Shown in pieces: positions 8,394-16,107 of a stretch of DNA of 64,000 nt. A program made the position numbers and the translations under genes. This stretch comes from Chitinophaga pinensis (GTDB taxonomy: Bacteria; Bacteroidota; Bacteroidia; Chitinophagales; Chitinophagaceae). The stretch spans positions 1 to 64,000 of the forward strand of contig CAMCMP010000001.1 in assembly GCA_945876095.1 (NCBI GenBank), written 5' to 3'. The notes beneath the pieces are model-generated. The model searched no databases and was not told where the DNA came from. It saw nothing but the letters and a program-made list of their open reading frames with translations. Numbering within the stretch: position 1 is the stretch's first letter; every line of letters starts with the position of its first letter.

Positions 8394-9293
8394 ATGCAAC
8401 CAACCCTTTTAATATTAGCAGCTGGAATGGCTAGTCGTTATGGAAGTATGAAACAAATTCAATCCTTTGGTCCTTCAGGTGAAACCATCATGGATTATTC
8501 CATTTATGATGCGATTCGTGCAGGTTTTGGGAAGGTAGTTTTTATTATTCGAAAAGATTTTGCAGAAGATTTTAAAGCCATCTTTGAGCCTAAATTAAAA
8601 GGTAAAATTGCCATAGAATATGTTTATCAAGAAATGGATGCTTTTCTACCTGATATTCAAATACCTGCTGACAGAACGAAGCCTTGGGGTACAGCACATG
8701 CACTTTTATGTGCCAAGGATGAAATTAAAGAGCCATTTGCTGTAATTAATGCAGATGATTTTTATGGTAAAAATTCATTTGAGAAAGCAGCAGATTTTTT
8801 AAATAATCATTGTAATGAAAAGTCATATGCTATAATTGGATATGAACTTGCTAAAACCTTGAGTGATCATGGTACGGTAAGTAGGGGAGTGTGTAAGGTA
8901 GATCCTAATGGTAAATTAATTAGTATAAAAGAACGTACTAAAATATACAAGACCGGAAAAAAAATTGTTTTTGAGGAGAATGGTGTTCAACATGAAGTTC
9001 CATTTGATTCGAGTGTATCTATGAATTTCTGGTGTTTTCCTCCCTCTATGTTTGTTACAACTGAAAATTTATTTCATGATTTTGTAAGGGAAAATTTTGC
9101 AGATATTAAAGCAGAATTTTTCATTCCATTATTAGGAGATAATTTTGTTCAAAATCAAGGAGGCACTATCCAGGTAATACCAACTTCTGCACAATGGTTT
9201 GGAGTAACCTATAAAGAAGATGCCCCGATTGTAAAAGCAAGTGTTGAAAAATTGGTGTCCGATGGTGAATATCCAATTTCACTATGGGCTTAA
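8394..9293 (+). CDS. NTP-transferase family nucleotidyltransferase (NDP-sugar pyrophosphorylase type)
   Basis: A 299-residue GT-A fold nucleotidyltransferase. The N-terminal signature LLILAAGMASRYGSMKQIQSFGPSGETIMDYSIYDA holds the Gly-rich nucleotide-binding loop and its Lys. AVINADDFYGKNSFEKAADFL contains the metal-binding Asp typical of sugar-nucleotide pyrophosphorylases. The C-terminus is short, without a hexapeptide-repeat acyltransferase domain. The sugar cannot be inferred. In many Bacteroidota such genes neighbour a phosphotransferase; none is seen here. A bidirectional terminator follows. Confidence 0.82.
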   Translation: MQPTLLILAAGMASRYGSMKQIQSFGPSGETIMDYSIYDAIRAGFGKVVFIIRKDFAEDFKAIFEPKLKGKIAIEYVYQEMDAFLPDIQIPADRTKPWGTAHALLCAKDEIKEPFAVINADDFYGKNSFEKAADFLNNHCNEKSYAIIGYELAKTLSDHGTVSRGVCKVDPNGKLISIKERTKIYKTGKKIVFEENGVQHEVPFDSSVSMNFWCFPPSMFVTTENLFHDFVRENFADIKAEFFIPLLGDNFVQNQGGTIQVIPTSAQWFGVTYKEDAPIVKASVEKLVSDGEYPISLWA

Positions 9294-9295
9294 AT

Positions 9296-9331
9296 AAAAA
9301 AATCGTTCCGAAAAATTGGAACGATTTTTTT
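9296..9331. terminator. Bidirectional terminator hairpin
   Basis: Arms aaaaaaatcgttcc and ggaacgattttttt flank an 8-nt loop (gaaaaatt). It has a T-run on both strands and sits between the converging nucleotidyltransferase and protease genes. Confidence 0.85.
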
Positions 9332-9350
9332 ATAATATCTTTTTTAACTA

Positions 9351-10448
9351 TTAGTTTCCTACCACCATAAAAACATATTCTTCCATTTTCTTTACCTGGT
9401 GAACTCTATCTAATTTTTTCAATTCAGTTTTATTCGGTGTTTTTATGACTTGGAATTGATTATCTGATTTCTTTAATTTTTCTAGTAGGGTAATTATGTT
9501 TTTAGATTTTGCTGCATATACTACTCCATCAGCTTTTGAATCTTTGGCAGTGATAATTCCTATAATCTCACCATTACCATTAATGACAGGCCCTCCACTA
9601 TTACCCGGATTGGCAGATACATTTAATTGATAGGCGGATGAATCACCATCACTTCCTGATTCGGCACTTAGATATCCTTCACCATAAACAATTTCATTTC
9701 TAGGAAATCCTAGGGTAAAAAATTGTTCTCCGAGTTCTGAATTTCCTTTTTTAATACTATAAGGTAAACTGGAAACTGGTTTGAAAGCAGTGTCTGTTAT
9801 TTTTAAAATGGCTAAATCAACTTCTTTGTCAGAATAGAGAGCTTCTGCCTTAAAAAATTCCCCTCTTCTATTCTCAATATAGATATTTTTCATTCTGCTG
9901 ATTACATGCGCATTGGTAATCAGGTATCCTTTCCTATCAATTAAAAAACCGGTAGCTCTAAAATCCACGTCGGGCTTAGGGATACCTGCTTTTTCGATTG
10001 CATTTTTTGATTTTAGCTTGTTTACTTCACGATTCGTCTTATTGATTTGATCTACTAAAACTCGGTAATTTTCATTGCCAAATTTACTGGTGACACTAAC
10101 AATTAAACCGGAAGCCAATACTGAAATAAAAGCTGCAATAGAGGCAGCCACTGCGATATTCCGTTTGTATTTTTTCCATAAGTAAACAATTTTTGCTTTT
10201 CCATTAAGAGGCGACAATCCAATTAAGCCTTCGGATATTAATTTTGACTCTACTTCTGTTAAGCTATGTTTAAAAGTCTTTATCGATCCATAAGTTTGTA
10301 GACCTTGTAAAAAGTAAGTATGCTCTACTACTAGTTGATCTAGCTCAGCTTCATTTTTACGGCGTGTTTCAAAAAGAGTTCTTTCTTCTTTGGTCATTTC
10401 TCCTCTAAGGTATCGTTCAACCTCCTCTATTAATAAAATATCATCCAT
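9351..10448 (-). CDS. Membrane-anchored trypsin-like (S1C/HtrA-like) protease with an anti-sigma-like N-terminus
   Basis: A 365-residue protein in three parts. Residues 1-~90 are cytoplasmic and begin IEEVERYLRGEMTKEERTLFE, the pattern of Bacteroidota anti-sigma N-termini. A single membrane segment spans about 97-119 (NIAVAASIAAFISVLASGLIV). A polar stalk leads to a trypsin-fold domain from ~160 with the triad His181 (ITNAHV), Asp211 (DLAILK) and Ser284 (GNSGGPV). There is no PDZ domain. It begins 3 nt after the sigma factor stop codon, so the two are surely co-transcribed. The inferred role is an anti-sigma factor for that sigma with an extracytoplasmic protease or sensor domain built in. 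Trypsin-like activity is likely from the intact triad but its target is unknown. Confidence 0.85.
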   Translation of the reverse strand: MDDILLIEEVERYLRGEMTKEERTLFETRRKNEAELDQLVVEHTYFLQGLQTYGSIKTFKHSLTEVESKLISEGLIGLSPLNGKAKIVYLWKKYKRNIAVAASIAAFISVLASGLIVSVTSKFGNENYRVLVDQINKTNREVNKLKSKNAIEKAGIPKPDVDFRATGFLIDRKGYLITNAHVISRMKNIYIENRRGEFFKAEALYSDKEVDLAILKITDTAFKPVSSLPYSIKKGNSELGEQFFTLGFPRNEIVYGEGYLSAESGSDGDSSAYQLNVSANPGNSGGPVINGNGEIIGIITAKDSKADGVVYAAKSKNIITLLEKLKKSDNQFQVIKTPNKTELKKLDRVHQVKKMEEYVFMVVGN

Positions 10449-10451
10449 TCG

Positions 10452-11066
10452 TTATGTATTTTTATATTGGGCAAAAAATATTTTTTTTAATCTTAATAAA
10501 CACTTGTATTTCTGAGTTTTTGCATTGTCAGCATTGGTATAACCAAATTCAAGTGCCAATTCCTGCATATTCTTTTTTTGCAAATAATAAGCGTCTAATA
10601 AACTTTTGCATGGCTCACCTATTTTAGACATTGCATTCTCCATTAAATTAAAGTTGTCATTTCTCTTTTCATGGTCCTCCACTTCCAACTCCACAGGCAT
10701 AATATCTTCTATATTTTCTAGATTGTTATTAAACTTACCTAAATGTTGTAACCTTTTCAACCACAATCGACGACATACAGAATAGATATAGGTTTTAATT
10801 TGACAATTCAGCTTAAAAGTCTCTTTTCCTGCATTTTCGTAAAGCACTATCATCGCCTCTTGAAAAATATCCCTTGCATCATCTACAGATCCATTGTTAT
10901 TCAAAACAAAACTTTGAATAGAGGAAAAGTTATCCCGATAAATCAATTCAATTGAATTTTTATCGCTAGCTGCAAGACCCTTTAGTAATATTTGTTCTTG
11001 TTCAAATGTTTCCACTATTCTGTTATTAATACATAAATGTCTGAAATAGTAACCCAAATCGAGCAA
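10452..11066 (-). CDS. ECF-family RNA polymerase sigma factor
   Basis: A 204-residue sigma-70 region 2 plus region 4 protein. Region 2 (about 40-105) reads LIYRDNFSSIQSFVLNNNGSVDDARDIFQEAMIVLYENA, with the DARDIFQEA motif typical of Bacteroidota ECF sigmas. Region 4 lies at about 155-200 (MQELALEFGYTNADNAKTQKYKCLLRLKKIF). It is the first gene of a two-gene operon with the anti-sigma-like protease. ATG 11066 gives an unusual N-terminus (MLDLGYYFRHLCINN). A GTG at 11015 (VETFEQEQILLKGL) looks more family-like and may be the true start. It is divergent from the small lipoprotein gene, whose promoter overlaps this 5' region. Confidence 0.88.
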   Translation of the reverse strand: MLDLGYYFRHLCINNRIVETFEQEQILLKGLAASDKNSIELIYRDNFSSIQSFVLNNNGSVDDARDIFQEAMIVLYENAGKETFKLNCQIKTYIYSVCRRLWLKRLQHLGKFNNNLENIEDIMPVELEVEDHEKRNDNFNLMENAMSKIGEPCKSLLDAYYLQKKNMQELALEFGYTNADNAKTQKYKCLLRLKKIFFAQYKNT

Positions 11067-11077
11067 AAATATTATTT

Positions 11078-11109
11078 TTTGTAAACTAGGGTTACCTTTT
11101 ATACTTTTG
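11078..11109 (+). promoter_or_regulatory. Near-consensus Bacteroidota promoter (-33 TTTG, -7 TACTTTTG)
   Basis: TTTG at 11078-11081, a 20-bp spacer, then TACTTTTG at 11102-11109. This matches the primary-sigma consensus (TTTG, 19-21 bp, TAnnTTTG). It drives the small lipoprotein gene at 11148, with a leader of roughly 30 nt. Confidence 0.7.
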
Positions 11110-11147
11110 CGTATTAATCGTCATATAAACAATTAAAACTCAAAAAA

Positions 11148-11330
11148 ATGAAAAAATTATTAGTTTTTGCAGTTGTTGCTGCATCTTTCGCATCTTGTGC
11201 TGGTGGTGAAGAAAAAAAAGTTGAAGGTGATACTGCTGCTGCTGTTGTAGCTGCTCCTGCAGTTGATACTACTAAAAAAGCTGACACTACCGCTAAGCCT
11301 GCAGTTGATACTGCTGCTGCAAAGAAGTAA
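11148..11330 (+). CDS. Small Ala/Thr/Lys-rich putative lipoprotein
   Basis: A 60-residue protein. The signal MKKLLVFAVVAASFASC ends in a lipobox-like SFASC with Cys17 as the likely lipidated residue. The mature part is only about 44 residues and of low complexity: A, T, K, D and V, with repeated VDTTKKADTTAKPAVDTAA units. No domain is recognised. It has its own strong promoter and a clean terminator, so it is a single-gene unit, probably well expressed. Location is inferred as membrane-anchored in the periplasm or outer membrane. Confidence 0.75.
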   Translation: MKKLLVFAVVAASFASCAGGEEKKVEGDTAAAVVAAPAVDTTKKADTTAKPAVDTAAAKK

Positions 11331-11380
11331 TTAAAAAAGTTTGAAATATGACTTTGTCAAATTTCAATTACAATTTTGTA

Positions 11381-11408
11381 AAAACCCTCTATTTATAGAG
11401 GGTTTTTA
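11381..11408 (+). terminator. Rho-independent terminator of the small lipoprotein gene
   Basis: Stem aaaaaccctcta / tagagggttttt with a 4-nt loop (ttta), followed by a T-rich stretch. Confidence 0.88.
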
Positions 11409-11520
11409 TTTTTAGTACCATCAGTTATTAAAAATTGGCCAAAAACCTCTTTTTTCTGATTATTTTTCAACTTTATAGCTTGGTTATTAAAAATTATTAG
11501 GCTCATATCATTTTATATCC

Positions 11521-11528
11521 TAAATTTG
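11521..11528 (+). promoter_or_regulatory. -7 element of the aromatic operon
   Basis: TAAATTTG matches TAnnTTTG. The leader-peptide ATG lies at 11538, only 9 nt further on, so its transcript would be leaderless or nearly so. A -33 TTTG is not obvious. Confidence 0.6.
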
Positions 11529-11537
11529 TAATTCATT

Positions 11538-11612
11538 ATGAAAAGTCAATCAAAATTCACCCGATTTTATTTTAGCTACTATTTTAGAAATAGTACGGGA
11601 GTCTTTTGTTAA
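11538..11612 (+). CDS. Phe/Tyr-rich attenuator leader peptide (24 aa)
   Basis: ATG at 11538, stop TAA at 11610-11612. Eight of the 24 residues are aromatic: Phe 7, 10, 12, 16, 23 and Tyr 11, 14, 15. The dense stretch reads FYFSYYF. It lies between a TAnnTTTG promoter and a Rho-independent terminator, directly ahead of pheA. The aromatic codons (11565-11585) overlap the 5' arm of a hairpin (11577-11595) whose 3' arm belongs to the antiterminator. This is the layout of an amino-acid-sensing leader peptide whose translation controls the downstream operon. It was found by reading the sequence; homologues were not checked. Confidence 0.78.
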   Translation: MKSQSKFTRFYFSYYFRNSTGVFC

Positions 11613-11680
11613 AAACTGAAACTGACAATAACAGATTAACATAAAAAAGAATCCCGACTAAATAGTCGGGATTTTTTTTT
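11577..11680 (+). promoter_or_regulatory. Transcription attenuator of the pheA-aroC operon (mutually exclusive hairpins)
   Basis: Three RNA structures compete. Hairpin 1:2 (pause) pairs tactattt (11577-11584) with aaatagta (11588-11595). Antiterminator 2:3 pairs 11592-11607 (agtacgggagtctttt) with 11645-11659 (aaaagaatcccgact), 14 base pairs with one bulged A and one mismatch. Terminator 3:4 pairs atcccgact (11651-11659) with agtcgggat (11664-11672) around a 4-nt loop and runs into nine or more T. A ribosome stalled at the Tyr/Phe codons would cover segment 1, free segment 2 to pair with 3, and prevent termination. A ribosome reaching the stop codon would cover segment 2 and allow the terminator. 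Confidence 0.75.
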
Positions 11681-11721
11681 GGGTTAACTAAACTGTATCT
11701 AATAAAAAAGAGTTTGTAAAA

Positions 11722-12618
11722 ATGAAAAGCCTTGCAGGAAAAAATACTAAAATGGTAGTTCCAAATGCTCTTGGGGTAGATTCAAGTGCTGGAAAAATCA
11801 GCAAAGTTTCTATTCAGGGCTTTGAAGGGAGTTTTCATCAGGAGGCCGCTAGGAACTTTTTTGGTAAGAACGTAGAGGTTATTTGTTGTGCTACCTTTCG
11901 AGAAGTAGTTAAAATTGCTGAAAACAAGAAGGAAAGTAATGGGGGTGTAATGGCAATCGAAAATTCTATTGCTGGAAGTATTTTACCTAATTATAATTTA
12001 TTGCAAAAAAGTAATCTTACCATTGTTGGTGAAGTATATCTGCAAATCCGCCAAAACCTTCTTGTAAATCCCGGAGTAAAGCTGGAAGATATCCGAGAGG
12101 TTCATTCTCATCCAATGGCTATTCAACAGTGCTTTGGTTTTTTGGATAAGTACAACTGGAAATTAGTCGAAACAGAAGATACTGCTTTAAGTGCAAAGCA
12201 TATTCACCAACATCGGAGCAAGCATGTAGCGGCTATCGCTAGTAAATTGGCGGCTGATATTTATAAATTGGATATGATTGCGCCCAATATTCATACACTA
12301 AAAAATAACTATACAAGATTTTTAGTTTTACAAAATCAAGTTCAACCAATTGAAATATTGGATGCGGACAAGGCGTCTATTAATTTCCATACTGATCATT
12401 CTAAGGGTAGTCTAGCAAAGGTTTTGACAGTGATAGCAGAATCAGGTATTAATTTAAGTAAGTTACAATCCTTTCCAATTCCAGGAAGTGATTGGAAATA
12501 TTCTTTTCATGCTGATCTAGAATTTGAAAATAAAATTCAGTTTGCTAACATGATTAAATCAGTAAAAAAAATAACAGAAGATTTAAAAATTTATGGGGTC
12601 TATAAAAAAGGTAACTAA
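11722..12618 (+). CDS. pheA: Prephenate dehydratase PheA
   Basis: Converts prephenate to phenylpyruvate (EC 4.2.1.51) in Phe synthesis. 298 residues: a PDT domain at about 28-205 (VSIQGFEGSFHQEAARNFF; GGVMAIENSIAGSI; the NNYTRFLVL motif with its essential Thr) and a C-terminal ACT domain at about 220-290 (GSLAKVLTVIAESGINLSKLQSFPI), which usually senses Phe. The ACT ESRP motif is replaced by QSFP. No chorismate mutase domain is fused; that activity comes from the DAHP synthase fusion in the same operon. The N-terminal ~27 residues are poorly conserved-looking, and the real start could be an in-frame ATG at 11752. Confidence 0.93.
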   Translation: MKSLAGKNTKMVVPNALGVDSSAGKISKVSIQGFEGSFHQEAARNFFGKNVEVICCATFREVVKIAENKKESNGGVMAIENSIAGSILPNYNLLQKSNLTIVGEVYLQIRQNLLVNPGVKLEDIREVHSHPMAIQQCFGFLDKYNWKLVETEDTALSAKHIHQHRSKHVAAIASKLAADIYKLDMIAPNIHTLKNNYTRFLVLQNQVQPIEILDADKASINFHTDHSKGSLAKVLTVIAESGINLSKLQSFPIPGSDWKYSFHADLEFENKIQFANMIKSVKKITEDLKIYGVYKKGN

Positions 12619-12692
12619 ACTTAGTTTAGTACGTAAGAATAGCCTACATAAATTAATATTTATATAAAATTTGAATTGAAAAAGTTGCATCA

Positions 12693-13922
12693 ATGAATAC
12701 TGAAAAAGAGGTGAAAAGTCAAACCAATACTAAACAATACCCTGTTCAAGGTTTAGAGCAAAAATCCTTACTGGCCAATCGTTTGGATGGAATTGGTGAA
12801 TATTATTTTTCTCAAAAATTGAGAGAAATTGACACGCTCAATAAGGCTGGTAAGCAGGTAATCAACTTGGGGATTGGTAGTCCTGATTTGCCACCTCATC
12901 CTTCTGTAATAGAAACTTTACACGAACAGTCTTTGAAGTCTAATCAACATGCTTATCAAAATTATAAAGGGAGTCCTATATTGAGGCAGGCTATTTCTAA
13001 CTGGTATAATAAATGGTTCGATGTTCAATTAAATGTTGATACAGAAATACTTCCCCTAATCGGGAGCAAAGAAGGTATTATGCATATCTGTATGACCTAT
13101 TTAAATGAGGGGGACAGCGTATTGATTCCTAATCCTGGCTATCCAACCTACCGGAGTGCTGCTAAAATTGCAGGAGCTAACATTGTTGAATACTCGCTAG
13201 TAAAAGAAAAAAACTGGTTTCCTGATTTTGAAGAGTTAGAGAAAAATGATTTAGGCAAGGCTAAACTGATGTTTGTGAATTATCCACAAATGCCAACAGG
13301 GCAATTGCCTACCAAGGAAATGTTTGAACAATTAGTTGCATTTGCGACTAAACATTCAATTTTATTGGTACATGATAATCCTTATAGCTTTATTCTGAAT
13401 GACCATCCGATGAGTTTACTCAGTGTGCCGGGTGCAAAAGAGGTAGCTATTGAGTTAAATTCATTAAGTAAGTCTCACAATATGGCTGGCTGGCGAATTG
13501 GAATGTTAGTAGGAAATGAAAAAAGGATAAATGAGGTATTGCGATTTAAAAGTAATATGGATAGTGGTATGTTTTTACCGGTTCAACTTGCTGCGGCAAA
13601 AGCACTTGAATTGGGTCAGGACTGGCATGACGAAGTCAATCAAGTTTATAGAACTAGACGTGAAAGAGTTTTTGAACTGTTGCAATTATTGAAATGCGAA
13701 TTTGACAATAGACAGGCAGGAATGTTTGTATGGGCATCTATTCCTAAAATATATAAGGATGGATATGAGTTAAGTGACCAAGTGCTCAACCAGGCCAACG
13801 TTTTTATAACACCAGGAGGTATATTTGGTAGTGCTGGCAATCATTACGTCAGGGTAAGTCTGTGCAGTGCGGAAGAAAAAATTGAAGAGGCTATACAAAG
13901 AGTAAAAGCGTCTATTAAATAA
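12693..13922 (+). CDS. Class I/II aminotransferase, probably aromatic amino acid aminotransferase
   Basis: PLP-dependent fold-type I aminotransferase of 409 residues. INLGIGSPDLPPHPSVIETL is the substrate loop, LVHDNPYSFIL carries the Asp/Tyr that contact PLP, and the Schiff-base Lys lies in SLSKSHNMAGWRIGMLVG. It resembles LL-diaminopimelate/aspartate-type aminotransferases. Its place between pheA and tyrA suggests it transaminates phenylpyruvate and 4-hydroxyphenylpyruvate, or acts on prephenate; this is inferred from context. A polar N-terminal extension of about 25 residues precedes the conserved core. It lies 18 nt upstream of tyrA. Confidence 0.87.
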   Translation: MNTEKEVKSQTNTKQYPVQGLEQKSLLANRLDGIGEYYFSQKLREIDTLNKAGKQVINLGIGSPDLPPHPSVIETLHEQSLKSNQHAYQNYKGSPILRQAISNWYNKWFDVQLNVDTEILPLIGSKEGIMHICMTYLNEGDSVLIPNPGYPTYRSAAKIAGANIVEYSLVKEKNWFPDFEELEKNDLGKAKLMFVNYPQMPTGQLPTKEMFEQLVAFATKHSILLVHDNPYSFILNDHPMSLLSVPGAKEVAIELNSLSKSHNMAGWRIGMLVGNEKRINEVLRFKSNMDSGMFLPVQLAAAKALELGQDWHDEVNQVYRTRRERVFELLQLLKCEFDNRQAGMFVWASIPKIYKDGYELSDQVLNQANVFITPGGIFGSAGNHYVRVSLCSAEEKIEEAIQRVKASIK

Positions 13923-13940
13923 AAAAATGTAAATATTTTA

Positions 13941-14873
13941 ATGCAGAATTCGAACCCTATATTATTAAGTAAAGTTTCTGGAGAAAATAAAAATTCACCT
14001 GAACTATCTTCCAATGTTAAGATGGAAGGAGCCGTAATAACAATTGTTGGCGTAGGGCTCATTAGTGGTTCATTTGCCTTAGCCATGAAAGAAAAGGGAT
14101 TTGCAAAAAAGGTAATAGGGGTTAGTAGAACCGAAGCTAGTTTAAACAAAGCAAAGGAATTAAATATTATTGACGAGGCGATGTCATTGGAAGAAGCTGT
14201 GGCAATAAGTGACTTTATTTATGTGGCTATACCAGTTGATGTAATGTTGCCGGTAATGGAGAAAATTATGAACCTCATCACCGATAAACAAATTGTGGTG
14301 GATGCTGGTTCTACTAAGTTTCAGCTATGCCAATCTTTAGCTAATCATCCTATGCGGAAAAGGTTCGTTGCAACTCATCCAATGTGGGGAACAGAATATA
14401 GCGGTCCAGAAGCTGCAGTAAGAGGTGCTTTTGAAGGAAGAGCTTGTGTTATTTGTGAACGTGAAAAAAGTAATGCAACTGCAGTGGAAATAGTTGAAAA
14501 TATTTATAAAGAAATGGGGATGCATATCATTGATATGGATGCCAAAAGTCATGATGTGCATGCTGCTTACATCAGTCATATTTCTCACATCACTTCTTTT
14601 GCCTTGGCTAATACAGTGTTGGAAAAAGAAAAGGAAGAAAATACCATTTTTGAATTGGCTGGTGGTGGATTTGAAAGTACTGTTAGGTTGGCAAAGAGCA
14701 ATCCATCCATGTGGGCTCCCATTTTCATGCAAAACAGGGAAAATGTATTGGATGTTTTAAATGAACATATATCTCAGTTGATAAAATTTAAAGCCAGTCT
14801 TGAAAAAGAAAATTTAATCGATTTAACAGAGTTGATGGATAATGCGAATAAGATTAAAAGAATTTTAAAATAA
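13941..14873 (+). CDS. tyrA: Prephenate dehydrogenase TyrA
   Basis: NAD(P)-dependent oxidative decarboxylation of prephenate to 4-hydroxyphenylpyruvate. 310 residues: the Rossmann motif VGVGLISGSFALAMKEKGF starts near residue 37, and THPMWGTEYSGPEAAVRGAF is the prephenate-site region with conserved His and Gly. C-terminal helices contain HAAYISHISHITSFALANTVL and LAGGGFESTVRLAKSNPSMW. The first ~27 residues are extra relative to typical homologues, so M28 (13941+81) is an alternative start. No ACT or chorismate mutase domain is attached. Confidence 0.92.
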   Translation: MQNSNPILLSKVSGENKNSPELSSNVKMEGAVITIVGVGLISGSFALAMKEKGFAKKVIGVSRTEASLNKAKELNIIDEAMSLEEAVAISDFIYVAIPVDVMLPVMEKIMNLITDKQIVVDAGSTKFQLCQSLANHPMRKRFVATHPMWGTEYSGPEAAVRGAFEGRACVICEREKSNATAVEIVENIYKEMGMHIIDMDAKSHDVHAAYISHISHITSFALANTVLEKEKEENTIFELAGGGFESTVRLAKSNPSMWAPIFMQNRENVLDVLNEHISQLIKFKASLEKENLIDLTELMDNANKIKRILK

Positions 14874-14943
14874 AAATTTTTTAATTTATTAATAAATACG
14901 AAAAAAAGAAACCATTGGTAATACCTTAAAATCTAATTTTACA

Positions 14944-16035
14944 ATGCAAACACAAAACACTAACACAATGAAAGAGTTAATACAAGAAAAATGGAACAAG
15001 CGTCCTTTAATAATCAGTGGACCTTGCAGTGCCGAAACTGAAGAGCAGGTAATCGAAACCGCAACCAGACTAAGTAAAACAGGAAAAGTAGATGTTTTAC
15101 GTGCGGGTATTTGGAAGCCAAGAACTAAACCGGGTTTGTTTGAGGGTATCGGGGCTAAAGGATTGTCTTGGTTGGCTCAAGCCAAAAAAATTACAGGCTT
15201 ACCAACTACTGTTGAAGTGGCCACAGCTAAACATGTTGAAGATGCATTACATTTTGAAGTAGATATGCTTTGGATTGGTGCTAGAACCACTGTTAATCCA
15301 TTCAGTGTGCAAGAAGTAGCGGATTCACTTCGTGGTGTAGATATTCCTGTGTTAATTAAGAATCCTATCAATCCGGATCTTGAATTATGGACGGGCGCCA
15401 TCGAACGTATTCAGAAAGCGGGTATTAAACAAGTAGGTATGATTCACCGTGGTTTTTCAAACTATGGTAATACTGAATATAGAAATGCTCCGATGTGGCA
15501 TTTGCCTATTGAAATGAAACGTAGATTTCCAGAAATGATTTTAATTTGTGATCCATCTCATATTTGTGGTAACAGAACCAATCTGCAATCGGTATCACAA
15601 AAAAGTATCGATCTTGATTTTGATGGTGTTATGATTGAAAGTCATATTGATCCAGATAATGCTTGGAGTGATGCTAAACAGCAAATTACTCCAGAGCGTT
15701 TAGCAGAAATGTTAGATGCTTTGATTTGGCGTTCTGAAAATACTGATAAGCAGGAATTTATTACTGCTTTAGCTACCCTTAGAGAACAAATCAATCATGT
15801 AGATGATGAATTACTTTTATTAATTGGACAAAGGATGAAAATTGCTGATAAAATTGGAGAATATAAGCGCTCTAATAATATTACTATTTTACAAGCTAAC
15901 CGTTGGAATGATATTTTGCAAAAAGCCTTCAAAAAGGGAGCTGCTTTAGGACTTAGTGAAGAATTTATTACCAAGTATTTTGACGCAATACATTTGGAAA
16001 GTATCAATCATCAAAATAATGTAATGAATAAATAA
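14944..16035 (+). CDS. Bifunctional DAHP synthase / chorismate mutase (type II)
   Basis: A fusion of 363 residues. Residues ~15-255 are a DAHP synthase of the KDO8P-synthase-like type, condensing PEP and erythrose 4-phosphate: RPLIISGPCSAETEEQV, DVLRAGIWKPRTKPGLFEG, MLWIGARTTVNPF, LICDPSHICGNR. Residues ~265-355 are an AroQ-type chorismate mutase (LREQINHVDDELLLLIGQRMKIADKIGEYKRSNN). The protein thus makes the first pathway intermediate and also prephenate, the substrate of both neighbours PheA and TyrA. The attached mutase domain often confers feedback inhibition by prephenate or chorismate in this family. Confidence 0.93.
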   Translation: MQTQNTNTMKELIQEKWNKRPLIISGPCSAETEEQVIETATRLSKTGKVDVLRAGIWKPRTKPGLFEGIGAKGLSWLAQAKKITGLPTTVEVATAKHVEDALHFEVDMLWIGARTTVNPFSVQEVADSLRGVDIPVLIKNPINPDLELWTGAIERIQKAGIKQVGMIHRGFSNYGNTEYRNAPMWHLPIEMKRRFPEMILICDPSHICGNRTNLQSVSQKSIDLDFDGVMIESHIDPDNAWSDAKQQITPERLAEMLDALIWRSENTDKQEFITALATLREQINHVDDELLLLIGQRMKIADKIGEYKRSNNITILQANRWNDILQKAFKKGAALGLSEEFITKYFDAIHLESINHQNNVMNK

Positions 16036-16107
16036 GTTGATAAGAAATTCTTTTTTTAGGAAACTTATTAGCCTATCTTTTTAATAAACTTTTATAATTT
16101 ATAAGAA

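Noticed and set aside
14337..14732. Long minus-strand ORF inside tyrA
   Set aside because: It is antisense to a gene with clear motifs; its composition (many His, Phe, Ser) is typical of a frame shadow.
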